Positions 56,501-61,189 of a DNA stretch of 64,000 nt are shown here, piece after piece (position 1 is the first letter of the stretch; each line of letters opens with the position of its first letter). The stretch is from Conus ventricosus. Taxonomy: Eukaryota; Mollusca; Gastropoda; Neogastropoda; Conidae. The stretch lies in contig CM031616.1 of assembly GCA_018398815.1 (NCBI GenBank), positions 68,958,143 to 69,022,142 of the forward strand, given 5' to 3'. Below the pieces are notes generated by a model. The model was not told where the DNA came from. It worked only from the letters and a program-made list of their open reading frames with translations, and searched no databases. Both the position numbers and the translations under genes were made by a program.

Positions 56501-57558
56501 TAACAAGGCACTGCACATCCCATCAGCAATGTGTGAAGGTGTACGATTAACTGGGGGCTGCTTGATGTTGCAGGTGAACCAGTGTAACATAGGCACTGCA
56601 CATCCCATCAGCAATGTGTGAAAGGTGTACGATTAACTGGGGGCTGCTTGATGTTGCAGGTGAACCAGTGTAACATAGGCACTGCACATCCCATCAGCAA
56701 TGTGTGAAAGGTGTACGATTAACTGGGGGCTGCTTGATGTTGCAGGTGAACCAGTGTAACATAGGCACTGCACATCCCATCAGCAATGTGTGAAAGGTGT
56801 ACGATTAACTGGGGGCTGCTTGATGTTGCAGGTGAACCAGTGTAACATAGGCACTGCACATCCCATCAGCAATGTGTGAAAGGTGTACGGTTAACTGGGG
56901 GCTGCTTGATGTTGCAGGTGAACCAGTGTAACATAGGCACTGCACATCCCATCAGCAATGTGTGAAAGGTGTACGATTAACTGGGGGCTGCTTGATGTTG
57001 CAGGTGAACCAGTGTAACATAGGCACTGCACGTCCCATCAGCAATGTGTGAAAGGTGTACGATTAACTGGGGGCTGCTGATGTTGCAGGTGAACCAGTGT
57101 AACATAGGCACTGCACGTCCCATCAGCAATGTGTGAAAGGTGTACGATTAACTGGGGCTGCTTGATGTTGCAGGTGAACCAGTGTAACATAGGCACTGCA
57201 CATCCCATCAGCAATGTGTGAAAGGTGTACGATTAACTGGGGCTGCTTGATGTTGCAGGTGAACCAGTGTAACATAGCACTGCACATCCCATCAGCAATG
57301 TGTGAAAGGTGTACGATTAACTGGGGGCTGCTTGATGTTGCAGGTGAACCAGTGTAACATAGGCACTGCACATCCCATCAGCAATGTGTGAAAGGTGTAC
57401 GATTAACTGGGGCTGCTTGATGTTGCAGGTGAACCAGTGTAATATAGGCACTGCACATCCCATCAGCAATGTGTGAAAGGTGTACGATTAACTGGGGCTG
57501 CTTGATGTTGCAGGTGAACCAGTGTAACATAGGTACTGCACAGAAACGATCAAAGTGA
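5386..57558 (+). CDS. KIFC1: Kinesin-14 motor protein, KIFC1/HSET/ncd type (15 exons placed)
   Basis: Minus-end-directed microtubule motor that in animals cross-links and slides spindle microtubules and focuses poles; it acts in the nucleus and on the spindle. Domain order is that of kinesin-14: basic Ser/Arg-rich tail (exons 1-4), the conserved segment [12 protein letters not shown] that opens the stalk (exon 5), coiled coil (exons 5-7), neck [11 protein letters not shown] (exons 7/8), P-loop FAYGQTG (exon 10), switch I NERSSRSH (exon 12), switch II DLAGSE (exon 13), [16 protein letters not shown] (exon 14) and the C-terminal VNQCNIGTA (exon 15). Exon sizes sum to about 730 codons; human KIFC1 is about 670. 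Oddities: a one-base deletion in the P-loop and another in exon 10, a phase mismatch after exon 4, a corrupted exon 11, and two arrays of decoy acceptors. Consistent splice phases and intact motifs suggest a living gene with consensus errors rather than a pseudogene. Confidence 0.93.
5820..5945 (-). pseudogene. Second LINE C-terminal fragment
   Basis: The minus strand reads [20 protein letters not shown] and ends KYLYD-stop at 5820-5822. The WNNLP...F pattern marks a LINE ORF2 end from a family different from that at 3711. A 3' UTR with a tandem GGTCA motif follows to about 5590. Confidence 0.65.
6719..6780 (+). repeat. (CA)n microsatellite
   Basis: About 31 uninterrupted CA units. Confidence 0.97.
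7088..7126 (+). repeat. Poly-A/poly-G run
   Basis: About 11 A followed by about 18 G; length is unreliable in any sequencing technology. Confidence 0.9.
7578..7668 (+). repeat. 5' LTR of gypsy element (91 bp)
   Basis: Begins TAGATAGTAACCCTG, ends CAATCATCTTTTA, and is identical to the 3' copy. It lacks the usual TG...CA ends at these limits, but the purine tract and the target duplication fix both edges. It is unusually short for an LTR. Confidence 0.85.
7669..7680 (+). other. Primer-binding site, predicted self-priming
   Basis: TGACGGCCACTG begins at the first base after the 5' LTR. It is complementary, with one A-C mismatch in 12, to CAGTAGCCGTCA at 7618-7629 inside the LTR. It does not begin TGG, as a site for a tRNA CCA end would. 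This is the geometry of Tf1-type self-primed elements. Confidence 0.55.
7690..7745 (+). repeat. 28-bp direct repeat in gypsy leader
   Basis: Two near-identical 28-bp copies (core CTCTAGCTCTGCATCACCA) lie between the primer site and the gag ATG at 7746. Confidence 0.8.
7746..8800 (+). pseudogene. gypsy gag, frameshifted (zinc-finger N-terminus, capsid, zinc knuckle)
   Basis: Starts at ATG 7746 with a C2H2-like finger (CPVEGC ... HNATVH). The frame changes near 7930; a helical capsid-like segment runs to about 8510; after another change comes a nucleocapsid region with a canonical CX2CX4HX4C knuckle, [14 protein letters not shown] (8608-8649), and a second Cys/His cluster, CSSCGTWGH. Gag packages element RNA into cytoplasmic particles. 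Each frame change fits one missing base. Confidence 0.75.
8814..9322 (+). pseudogene. gypsy protease region
   Basis: One open frame holding the aspartic-protease motif [13 protein letters not shown] (DTG at 9048-9056), expected to mature Gag-Pol. The hAT-like insertion at 9323 cuts the reading frame just after the protease fold. Confidence 0.75.
9323..9885. mobile_element. Non-autonomous DNA transposon (hAT-like) nested in gypsy pol
   Basis: Ends CAGGGGTTCC...GGAACCCCTG form terminal inverted repeats. Both ends are rich in the motif GCGT. The flanking 6-bp duplication TTCCCA (9317-9322 and 9886-9891) marks the target. No transposase is present. Removing it joins the protease and RT linker sequences smoothly. 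Confidence 0.8.
9886..10880 (+). pseudogene. gypsy reverse transcriptase
   Basis: Recognisable motifs are [39 protein letters not shown] and the catalytic CVDD (10621-10632). The frame breaks near 10550, where CCC stands in place of an expected CCCC, and again near 10760. It copies element RNA to DNA. Confidence 0.85.
10881..11542 (+). pseudogene. gypsy RNase H
   Basis: Continues from RT with a tether region. Motifs: [13 protein letters not shown] (first catalytic Asp, near 11064), [12 protein letters not shown] (Glu), [10 protein letters not shown] (Asp) and the gypsy-typical [12 protein letters not shown]. One frame change falls near 11150. Confidence 0.82.
11566..12790 (+). pseudogene. 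gypsy integrase with GPY-type C-terminus
   Basis: A zinc-binding region (HAAHQG ... CTPCH) is followed by the DDE core: CSDYF, SDGGPQF and the Glu in [11 protein letters not shown]. Near 12465 a T run is one base longer than expected and shifts frame into GRYTPHEAW and the module GDHVYLQNL...RWERTGIV. Integrase inserts the cDNA; 5-bp duplications fit. Confidence 0.85.
12791..13207 (+). pseudogene. gypsy Pol C-terminal proline-rich tail
   Basis: A Pro/Ser/Thr-rich extension after integrase in two frames, ending with TPKDSG...[13 protein letters not shown] and a stop near 13207. Such tails are variable and carry no known activity. Confidence 0.55.
13208..13431 (+). other. gypsy 3' untranslated region
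   Basis: AT-rich non-coding segment between the Pol stop and the purine tract; no other signal seen. Confidence 0.6.
13432..13443 (+). other. Polypurine tract of gypsy element
   Basis: GGGGGAGGGAGA ends exactly where the 3' LTR begins, the expected plus-strand primer position. Confidence 0.8.
13444..13534 (+). repeat. 3' LTR of gypsy element (91 bp)
   Basis: No difference from the 5' LTR over 91 bp. It is followed by ATTTT (13535-13539), the same five bases that precede the 5' LTR. Confidence 0.85.
13940..14044 (+). CDS. KIFC1: KIFC1 exon 2 (N-terminal tail)
   Basis: Acceptor ttttgccag and donor GAG|GTATGT bound 35 codons in phase 0 at both ends. The product contains [12 protein letters not shown] and KRARSPEDE, a basic Pro/Ser tail with a possible nuclear localisation signal, as is usual at kinesin-14 N-termini. 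It lies about 400 bp downstream of the gypsy element in intron 1. Confidence 0.8.
15114..15178 (+). mobile_element. Short SINE 3' end, family 3
   Basis: The segment CAGCCCTGATGTGGCCCTTT...GGGCTATAAGCAACA plus (TTATC)n is nearly identical to 60256-60316. Only the tail is recognisable. Confidence 0.55.
15816..16098 (+). CDS. KIFC1: KIFC1 exon 3 (Ser/Arg-rich tail)
   Basis: Acceptor atccacag; starts in phase 0 directly after exon 2; ends AAAG|GTTTGG in phase 1. It encodes about 94 residues, beginning [15 protein letters not shown] and followed by a Ser/Thr/Ala/Arg low-complexity run. The tail of KIFC1 binds microtubules and importin, which this composition fits. Confidence 0.82.
16484..16581 (+). 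CDS. KIFC1: KIFC1 exon 4 (tail)
   Basis: Acceptor tatacag; continues the phase-1 codon of exon 3 ([12 protein letters not shown]...). The most likely donor follows a run of seven C (CCA|GTAGTT) and leaves phase 0, but exon 5 needs one leftover base. All three GT candidates here give the same wrong phase. One C missing from the homopolymer would repair it; an unseen exon in the intron is the alternative. Confidence 0.65.
17366..18023 (+). mobile_element. Internally deleted hAT-like element with transposase N-terminus
   Basis: Terminal inverted repeats CAGACGTGCCTACC (17366-17379) and GGTAGGCATGTCTG (18010-18023), 13 of 14 matching, are flanked by the 6-bp duplication TTCATA (17360-17365 and 18024-18029). 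The flanks rejoin into a regular 40-50 bp local repeat, which confirms the insertion limits. An ORF inside encodes only a zinc-finger-like N-terminus. Confidence 0.85.
17640..17879 (+). pseudogene. Truncated hAT-type transposase N-terminal fragment
   Basis: ATG 17640 opens 79 codons: an acidic/basic leader, then [20 protein letters not shown], followed by a CxxC pair (CWCTVC). This pattern (aromatic helix, then a Cys pair) resembles N-terminal zinc fingers of hAT-like transposases in marine invertebrates. The catalytic domain is absent. Confidence 0.5.
18576..19371. mobile_element. Non-autonomous hAT-like transposon (796 bp)
   Basis: Ends CAGGGTTGTACATCC and GGATGTGCAACCCTG are inverted repeats; target duplication GGAGGG (18570-18575 and 19372-19377). 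Both ends carry repeated GGACATTTGTCC-type palindromic motifs. No transposase is seen. Confidence 0.85.
20074..20099. promoter_or_regulatory. Twin perfect CREs in an intron
   Basis: TGACGTCA at 20074-20081 and 20092-20099, 18 bp apart, between exons 4 and 5. Function unknown. Confidence 0.35.
20308..21597. mobile_element. PIF/Harbinger-like MITE carrying a nested SINE
   Basis: Terminal inverted repeats TGCAAGGTTCACAC / GTGTGAACCTTGCA and a TTA target duplication (20305-20307 and 21598-21600) fit PIF/Harbinger. The interior is repetitive with GACTAGT-like and CGACTGG-like motifs. A SINE occupies about 20488-21005. No ORF with transposase motifs. Confidence 0.7.
20488..21005 (+). mobile_element. 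tRNA-derived SINE, family 1, copy 2
   Basis: The head resembles a tRNA: box A TAGCTCAGTTGGTAGAGC (about 20500) and box B GGTTCGAACC (about 20552). The body (from GGGATTTTTCCCTC to CATAGCATGCACC) is shared with the copy at 2607. The 3' end is GTAAAGCGCTTAGAGC...GGCGCTATATAAG followed by (ATT)n. RNA polymerase III would transcribe it; a LINE partner would mobilise it. Confidence 0.85.
22166..22400 (+). CDS. KIFC1: KIFC1 exon 5 (start of coiled-coil stalk)
   Basis: Acceptor cctctgcag, donor ATGAG|GTCAGA. It encodes [18 protein letters not shown], the family signature at the tail-stalk junction, then a heptad-like Gln/Glu/Leu-rich helix. It ends in phase 2 and joins exon 6 exactly. Confidence 0.93.
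22531..22567 (+). repeat. (CA)n microsatellite after exon 5
   Basis: About 18 CA units in the intron between exons 5 and 6. Confidence 0.95.
22925..23480 (-). mobile_element. tRNA-derived SINE, family 2, copy 1
   Basis: On the minus strand: box A TGGCGAAGTGG (near 23470) and box B GGGTTTGATCCC (near 23414), then a body with GTGGGTTTTTCTGCCCCGAC. The AT-rich tail region with GATCAGCATT runs toward 22925. It lies in the intron between exons 5 and 6, opposite to KIFC1. Confidence 0.75.
23650..24247 (+). repeat. 66-bp minisatellite in the intron between exons 5 and 6
   Basis: Nine copies of a 66-bp unit (ATGAGAGGTCCTGGTGGAGG...). One copy has a small insertion and another a one-base loss. The unit is 22 codons long and open on both strands, giving long apparent ORFs that are probably not translated. 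Confidence 0.95.
24441..24535 (+). repeat. (CT)n microsatellite before exon 6
   Basis: CT tract with a few CCT interruptions, about 170 bp upstream of the exon 6 acceptor. Confidence 0.95.
24705..24915 (+). CDS. KIFC1: KIFC1 exon 6 (coiled coil)
   Basis: Acceptor gttttccag after a (CT)n tract; donor ACAAAG|GTGGGA. Seventy codons of coiled-coil character ([17 protein letters not shown]...). The phase-2 codon shared with exon 5 gives Arg. A piggyBac element begins only about 50 bp after the donor. Confidence 0.9.
25766..27209 (+). pseudogene. piggyBac transposase, frameshifted
   Basis: Three overlapping frames together cover a DDE_Tnp_1_7 transposase. Part 1 (25766 to about 26130) is the N-terminal helical domain. 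Part 2 has the catalytic Asp in [14 protein letters not shown], the second in [10 protein letters not shown] and the third in KGAVDTLDK. Part 3 (to 27209) has a C-terminal Cys-rich finger ([10 protein letters not shown]...[12 protein letters not shown]) that binds the ends. The two breaks (about 26130 and 26780) each fit one lost base. The true N-terminus is not clear. The enzyme cuts and pastes at TTAA. Confidence 0.85.
27352..27357 (+). terminator. Poly(A) signal for piggyBac transposase
   Basis: AATAAA, 143 bp after the transposase stop and just before the 80-bp array. Confidence 0.6.
27361..27757 (+). repeat. 80-bp tandem array inside piggyBac
   Basis: Five copies of an 80-bp unit (TGCTGTGAATGCATGGTCAA...), differing by only a few bases and one deletion. 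Confidence 0.95.
27758..27993 (+). repeat. 77-bp tandem array inside piggyBac
   Basis: Three copies of a 77-bp unit (AGTGATCACAAAAATAACAG...), directly following the 80-bp array. Confidence 0.95.
27997..28095 (-). CDS. Candidate cargo gene in piggyBac, exon C (last)
   Basis: The minus-strand acceptor atgttacag is followed by 32 codons ([20 protein letters not shown]...) and a TGA stop at 27997-27999. ATTAAA lies at 27967-27972 downstream on the minus strand. Family unknown. Confidence 0.4.
   Translation of the reverse strand, partial: GFHVTMDQLATAKWKPVPEKCTLDCAKNEIKY
28268..28861. repeat. Tandem duplication of about 291 bp
   Basis: Two diverged copies in the putative intron of the cargo gene (from CTTGATTTTTCTGTCTG). 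The right edge of the second copy coincides with the exon B donor, and the same CATCTTAC donor string ends the first copy. Confidence 0.85.
28861..28988 (-). CDS. Candidate cargo gene in piggyBac, exon B
   Basis: Minus-strand acceptor gtttttcag, donor GACCAA|GTAAGATG. The frame with GC-rich third positions reads [20 protein letters not shown], then [16 protein letters not shown], and stops four codons before the donor. Another frame is open through the donor and joins exon C. The frame is therefore unresolved; a one-base error is possible. Confidence 0.4.
29617..29663 (-). CDS. Candidate cargo gene in piggyBac, exon A
   Basis: Minus-strand acceptor-like catacag and a strong donor, TAAAG|GTAAGTGC. 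The 47 bases read [15 protein letters not shown] in the frame that joins exon B's GC-rich frame. No start codon was identified in that frame. Confidence 0.35.
30606..30773 (+). CDS. KIFC1: KIFC1 exon 7 (coiled coil to neck)
   Basis: Acceptor ttcacggcag, donor CTGAAG|GTTGGA, 56 codons, phase 0 at both ends. It encodes a charged helix ending [12 protein letters not shown], the kinesin-14 neck helix that immediately precedes the motor. Confidence 0.95.
31098..31399 (+). repeat. (CT)n then (CA)n microsatellites in the intron between exons 7 and 8
   Basis: CT tract to about 31262, then a CA tract at 31336-31398. Confidence 0.95.
31695..31841 (+). CDS. KIFC1: KIFC1 exon 8 (motor beta-1, [11 protein letters not shown])
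   Basis: Acceptor gtgtgtcag, donor AACGAG|GTACAC, 49 codons in phase 0. It begins with [16 protein letters not shown], the diagnostic first strand of the kinesin-14 motor. Confidence 0.97.
32735..34268 (+). repeat. 59-bp minisatellite containing the exon 9 splice acceptor
   Basis: About 26 tandem copies of a 57-59 bp unit that starts AGTACTTTGAGTGTT and ends GGCACTGTGTGCAG. Length variants come from GTGTGCAG versus GTGCAG. The array runs directly into exon 9, whose acceptor is the last unit's terminal AG. Each unit therefore repeats a pyrimidine/purine context plus the AG|AGTAC boundary. Confidence 0.95.
34269..34385 (+). CDS. KIFC1: KIFC1 exon 9 (motor, FSFDRVF)
   Basis: Thirty-nine codons in phase 0 ([20 protein letters not shown]...), donor GTACAG|GTCAGT. 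The acceptor gtgtgcag is the 3' end of the last unit of a 59-bp minisatellite. Exon bases AGTACGCTG resemble the unit start AGTACTTTG, so the exon edge is itself part of the repeat. Confidence 0.93.
34912..35083 (+). CDS. KIFC1: KIFC1 exon 10 (P-loop exon, two one-base deletions)
   Basis: Acceptor tttcttgcag, donor TGGCAG|GTAGGG. It begins [17 protein letters not shown] and then loses frame: one base is absent after position 34963, where the Walker A motif should continue SGKT. The readable continuation is [21 protein letters not shown] second base is missing near 35061, after which the last codons before the donor read in the expected frame. The 172 observed bases plus 2 make 58 codons and restore phase 0. 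Confidence 0.9.
35274..35579 (+). CDS. Unassigned ORF, possibly transposon-derived
   Basis: A 101-codon ORF starting [20 protein letters not shown] with protein-like composition ([18 protein letters not shown]...) ending in a TGA that overlaps a possible donor (CTGGTGAGTA). It sits in the intron between exons 10 and 11, in the same orientation as KIFC1. I do not recognise a family and saw no inverted repeats around it. It may be the first exon of a mobile-element gene or of a nested gene. Confidence 0.3.
   Translation: MSGKSLLTDTLAYPAHDRAQFLVEHSLLSALTEIADNMPKFTGKPVTLNWHNLEHGETRYKSVCTISNLASLNPPAPEQKADDERVEVEAPTQKSCWNTDW
35808..36162 (+). repeat. Poly-G and (TG)n tracts
   Basis: A G-run near 35812-35827 and TG tracts near 35858-35887 and 36110-36162. 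Confidence 0.9.
36165..39990 (+). other. Intron 10, AT-rich, no gene seen
   Basis: Mostly unique AT-rich intron sequence with short poly-A/T runs. Small ORFs at 37964-38770 lack family motifs. Sequence quality falls from about 38.1 kb onward. Confidence 0.5.
40690..40980 (+). repeat. C-rich tandem repeat of about 30-40 bp
   Basis: Repeated TTCACCCATTCCCCCACCC and GTGCTGCTTC motifs, blurred by the poor sequence. Confidence 0.6.
42470..42910 (+). repeat. Tandem repeat of about 62 bp in the low-quality segment
   Basis: Six or seven copies containing CACACAGACCACGGGCCTGT and CACATGTACACTGGTGACC, each with different run-length errors. Confidence 0.75.
49350..49581 (+). repeat. (CA)n-rich tract
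   Basis: CA tracts broken by AAAAC and CCAC interruptions within the low-quality segment. Confidence 0.8.
51901..52082 (+). CDS. KIFC1: KIFC1 exon 11, corrupted sequence (approximate 3' end)
   Basis: This exon is required between exons 10 and 12 and is recognisable only as islands in shifting frames: acceptor ttttcacacag, then KNET near 51933, LLAPTK near 51955, KHEIRL at 51983-52000 and TPVDLTSP near 52035-52058. These match, in order and spacing, the motor segment after the P-loop region that runs up to the helix before switch I. Between islands the bases look like homopolymer-type errors. The donor near 52080 is not readable. I infer consensus damage rather than decay because neighbouring exons are intact. 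Confidence 0.6.
52461..52599 (+). CDS. KIFC1: KIFC1 exon 12 (switch I)
   Basis: Acceptor tgtcttgcag, donor CAGG|GTCAGT, phase 0 in and phase 1 out. It contains [20 protein letters not shown], with the nucleotide-sensing switch I motif SSRSH. Base quality returns to normal at this point. Confidence 0.96.
53713..53852 (+). CDS. KIFC1: KIFC1 exon 13 (switch II)
   Basis: Acceptor tttcctccag completes the phase-1 Gly codon of exon 12; donor AACAAG|GTCAGC, phase 0 out. It encodes [16 protein letters not shown] and [16 protein letters not shown], which hold switch II (DLAGSE) and the following microtubule-binding helix. Confidence 0.97.
53853..55421 (+). other. Intron 13, no feature seen
   Basis: Ordinary unique intron sequence with a G-run near 53880. 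I see no gene or recognisable element. Confidence 0.5.
55422..55571 (+). CDS. KIFC1: KIFC1 exon 14 (motor C-terminal half)
   Basis: Acceptor gttgttgcag, donor ACAAAG|GTAAGT, 50 codons in phase 0. It encodes [18 protein letters not shown], then [20 protein letters not shown], both strongly conserved across kinesins. Confidence 0.97.
56435..57540 (+). repeat. 86-bp minisatellite containing the exon 15 acceptor and coding start
   Basis: About 13 tandem copies of an 86-bp unit. Each contains CTTGATGTTGCAG followed by the exon 15 codons for VNQCNIGTA. The first copy (near 56480-56515) is degenerate, most others are nearly identical, and the last one opens into the true terminal exon. Confidence 0.96.
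57514..57558 (+). CDS. KIFC1: KIFC1 exon 15 (C-terminus and stop)
   Basis: Acceptor ttgatgttgcag, then [14 protein letters not shown] and a TGA stop at 57556-57558. VNQC-IGTA is the family C-terminus. The acceptor and the first nine codons belong to the last copy of an 86-bp tandem repeat; only the last five codons and the stop are unique. Confidence 0.92.
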   Translation: MNQCNIGTAQKRSK

Positions 57559-59170
57559 GGGGCGAGGCAGGCACATGGTCTGTTTCCAGTCAACCTCAGA
57601 CTCAGAGGGCAGCTGTAACAACTGTGACAGTCTCGGGGTCGAAAACATCAGCACTGGCGCCGATGGACAGACACTGACCGCAAGTGTTCACCCGAGTTGG
57701 CTTTGGACAAAGAATTTAGACTCTTGGAATACTTGGGAATAGTGGCCATCCCACACGAATGAAGAGAGTGTGCGTTTTTGAACAAATGTTCAAGAGTTCA
57801 GCAAGAATGACGTGTGTGTAAGGGGGGAGGGTGGGGGATACGTTTTAGACTTTTTGGTCATTGCTAGTTAGTGTTTGATAGTCGTCGTTCAGAAACAACT
57901 GCTGTGCCTTTTCACCACGGGAAAGTATGATTATACTTCAGAGGAGAGTAACTTGGGTGGTCTGGTGTGTTTTGTTGGTTCTGTACCAAATTACTAAAAA
58001 GGCAAACTTCACTTATGTCTGTTTTCTGTTCATTGACAAAGATGCCATCAAAAAAACAAAAACAAAAGAGAGAGAAAGAAAGTGCTCGAAGGTTTCTTGT
58101 TTTCAGTTTTGACATTTTTTTGTGACACTTGATGTTATGTAACTTCAGACATATGCAATCAGAAATTTGTCCAGTAACTGTTCTATTAATCTAATTCTTG
58201 TGCGTGATGCTCAAAATTATCATTCATGATTACACAAGAACAAAGTAATCCACCTGAACAAATCAAAACCTCTAACTTGCAAATTTTTTTGATATTGTGT
58301 TCCTGCAACTGCAAAATCATGTTTTTAAAGTTTAAGCTTTTAAAAAAAGATTGGAAGATTTCCACATGGTCTTTTTAGAAAATACACTGATTTCTTTGCA
58401 AAGGTACACCAACAGCAGTTTCAGGGTCAACAGGTCTGTCAGTGTTATATTTGTCCCGTTTCCATCTATCTGCAATCCATTGATGATCTCAGTGTAAAAC
58501 CATCCACTTCTGGGTCGTTTCACACATTACCACTGAAACGTCAAACCAGTGCAGACGCATCCGTCTCAGCGGCTTTCGGAGCTTGCATCATTTCAGCAGC
58601 ATCTGGAACATCATTGAAATATCACAGTTTATAGTCACTTTCGACAGGAGCTGAAAAATTATATTTTAAAACTTTTTTTTAGGGAGTAGATTCAGAGCAT
58701 TTTGCAAACAGAGACCACTTCCACAACTACCGTTGTCTTCATGATCTTAACGCTCAAAAAGTTCCCAAATAACACCCGTGGGAATGAAACAGAGGGTTAC
58801 CCTTTGTCGAGCGGTGTAGGGCGAAGTAGTAGTAGTCACCCAGCAATGGTGGTCAGGCATTTGGGGGCATAACGGTGATAAAAAGGATAAGTAATGGAAT
58901 AAAAGAAAGACATGGAATGACAGTTGTAGCGATGGTATGGATGTGTCATCTTTTTTTTTTTTTATTGAGTGTGGCCGATTGGTGTGTGGAGTGATGTACC
59001 TTGCTGATCTGACACCAGATCAGGGTTGTGTGTGCTGCCTACAATGAGATCCTGAGCCGACAGCCTGACATGGAGAGCAGCAGAGATGATCCTCACACCA
59101 TGACTTTGTTGTTCCATTGGTCTTCATTCACCACAGCTGATGACTTTATCTTACGATAGATTGTAGCCTT
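57559..59170 (+). other. Probable KIFC1 3' UTR and flank
   Basis: Unique, AT-moderate sequence without exon-like ORFs. Confidence 0.4.
58898..58903 (+). terminator. Candidate KIFC1 poly(A) signal
   Basis: An AATAAA about 1.34 kb after the KIFC1 stop; I noticed none earlier. It would give a 3' UTR of about 57559-58920. A later AATAAA near 63169 is an alternative. Confidence 0.3.
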
Positions 59171-59225
59171 CTCTTGTGTACATACATGTCACTGCGTTCA
59201 TGCGCTGTATGCTACCATCTATTTG

Positions 59226-59400
59226 TGTCACGTGTCTTATCATCATCCATCTCTCTGTCTGTCCCTTTATTTCATAGTCTATGTGACATGTATTATCATC
59301 CGTCTCTGTCTATCCCTATATTTCATAGTCTGTGTGACATGTCGTATTATCATCCATCTCTCTGTCTATTCCTTTATTTTGTAGTCTCTGTGACAGGCTT
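59226..59400 (+). repeat. Tandem repeat of about 57 bp, three copies
   Basis: The unit contains TTATCATCCATCTCTCTGTC and TTTCATAGTCTATGTGACA, with moderate divergence. Confidence 0.8.
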
Positions 59401-59484
59401 TATTTTGATATGTGTTTCTTCATGTCTTGTCATTGTGAGCCAGTTATCTGTCAACGCGAGGACAAAATGTATGTGTGCAATCAA

Positions 59485-59935
59485 TTGCTGTGGCGCAGTA
59501 GTTAGTGTGACAGATTCCACGCTTGAAGATTGTGGGTTCGATTCCCATTGGTGTCACCTGTGGGATTTTTCTGCCCCTGACCTGCTGCTCCTACCCAGAG
59601 TTGACTTTGCTGTATGGGCTCAGCTGGGAAGACTGTAACCACACAGTCAAATTTCCTCTTAATGCATGCGTCTCATGAGAGTGTTGCTCAAATTTCCTGA
59701 TCAGCACAGCAGGTACCTGTATCTCTGGGCCTGGTTGACGCCAGAATGTAGTATGAAAGTAAGTGTAGAGTGCAGCCCTGTCATGTGTTCTCACACCTGA
59801 ATGGAATTCCATGGCAGCATCATCATCTTCATCCTCATTGATCAGCATTTTAAAAAAGAGTCTTAAATTTCTTGGCCCTTCGTGTGTTGCTGTCACTGTG
59901 ACCACAGTTGTGATTTCCTCTCCACATACCGTATT
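59485..59935 (+). mobile_element. tRNA-derived SINE, family 2, copy 2
   Basis: Box A TGGCGCAGTAGTTAG (59491) and box B GGGTTCGATTCCC (about 59534). The body matches the minus-strand copy at 22925-23480, including CTGGTTGACGCCAG and TTGATCAGCATTTT. Confidence 0.8.
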
Positions 59936-61189
59936 CATGTATGTGCTCTTAGATGCTTAGGTACATTAGCAGGTTACACACACACATACACTGTACAAAC
60001 CTGAGGCAGTCTTTTCTGCGTTTACTTCAAGGTTTTGTGGAAGCAAGTTTCTGACCCGTCTGCTCCCTGTCACAATGATCAGAACCTGTTCTTACATGTG
60101 AGATTGTGACGCATCAAATGAACTGGTGTGAAATGTGCAGTGAGTAAGCTGGCGTTTTTTGGTTGTTTTTTTATCATACCACTGCCAGGTAGGGTATGTT
60201 TTCTCCCAACTCTGTTGGCTTGCTTGCTTCTTTGACTTTCACTTTGTTTCTCTGTCAGCCCTGATGTGGCCCTTTGCGGTCGGCTGGGCTATAAGCAACA
60301 TTATCTTATCTTATCTTGTTTCTCTGTGTGCACAATTTCAAGGACGTTTGGTGAAATGAGGTCCACGATTATATCCATGAACTTCTGGTTCCCATTCATG
60401 TCGGTCTGGATCAAATGGCGAATGCTGGATCACACTTTATCACATGTTTCAGTCTGTTTCGAAAAGAAAAGTTTTACAAACTTTCCACAGCTAGGATGTG
60501 GCCAGTGATGTAAACTGGTTGAAATATTTTAAGACACCCATTTGTTCTAGTGCATGAAACTGAAAGTCAGTGGAGTTGAATACTTTTGGTTTCACCACTC
60601 TGTTATCTCCAAGGCATGATAGGGATCACCTGTGATGGGTCTTCACTGTACTGTCACCTCCACCAAGGCTTTTTTTTTTTTTTCAACTGCTTCTGCCGGT
60701 TTGTCTGTGTTAGCAAGATACGCAAAAACTACTGAACCCATCTGAAATCCACACTTTGTGGAAATATGGGATTTAATCGGGGATTGTCAGGACACAACAT
60801 TTACAGTCGATACCAGCAAAAGCCAGTCGTGTTCTTTCAAGGTGAGGAGTACCTTCTGTATACTGATGCACACCAGAAGAGAACAGTCCAACTTTTACTG
60901 CCTGGTTGTTCTGTTCACACCAGTTACAGTGTATGATTTCAGAGAGATGCAGGCCATTGGTTCAGATGGAATTTGGCCTGTGGACAAACCATTTAATTTT
61001 TGTGCAGATCTATGATGTAGATCCTGGCCCAATCGCGCAAACAGGGTTGTCCAGCAAAAAAAAATTTTTGAAATATGACGCAAAAACTTTTGAACAGATA
61101 TGAACAAACCTTGGTGGCAGGATGGATTGAGGCCTGAAGGCGAATCCATTAGATTTTGTAATGGAGGCAGATCTGGGATCTACTCACAT
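59936..61189 (+). other. Intergenic, one SINE tail and an unclassified old repeat
   Basis: Contains the family-3 SINE tail at 60256. The stretch at 60690-61130 has two related blocks (CGCAAAAACTACTGAACCCA and CGCAAAAACTTTTGAACAGA), suggesting an old element. No gene seen. Confidence 0.4.
60256..60316 (+). mobile_element. Short SINE 3' end, family 3 (second copy)
   Basis: Same 60-bp tail as at 15114, ending in (TTATC)n. The shared 5' limit is at CAGCCCTG in both. Confidence 0.55.
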
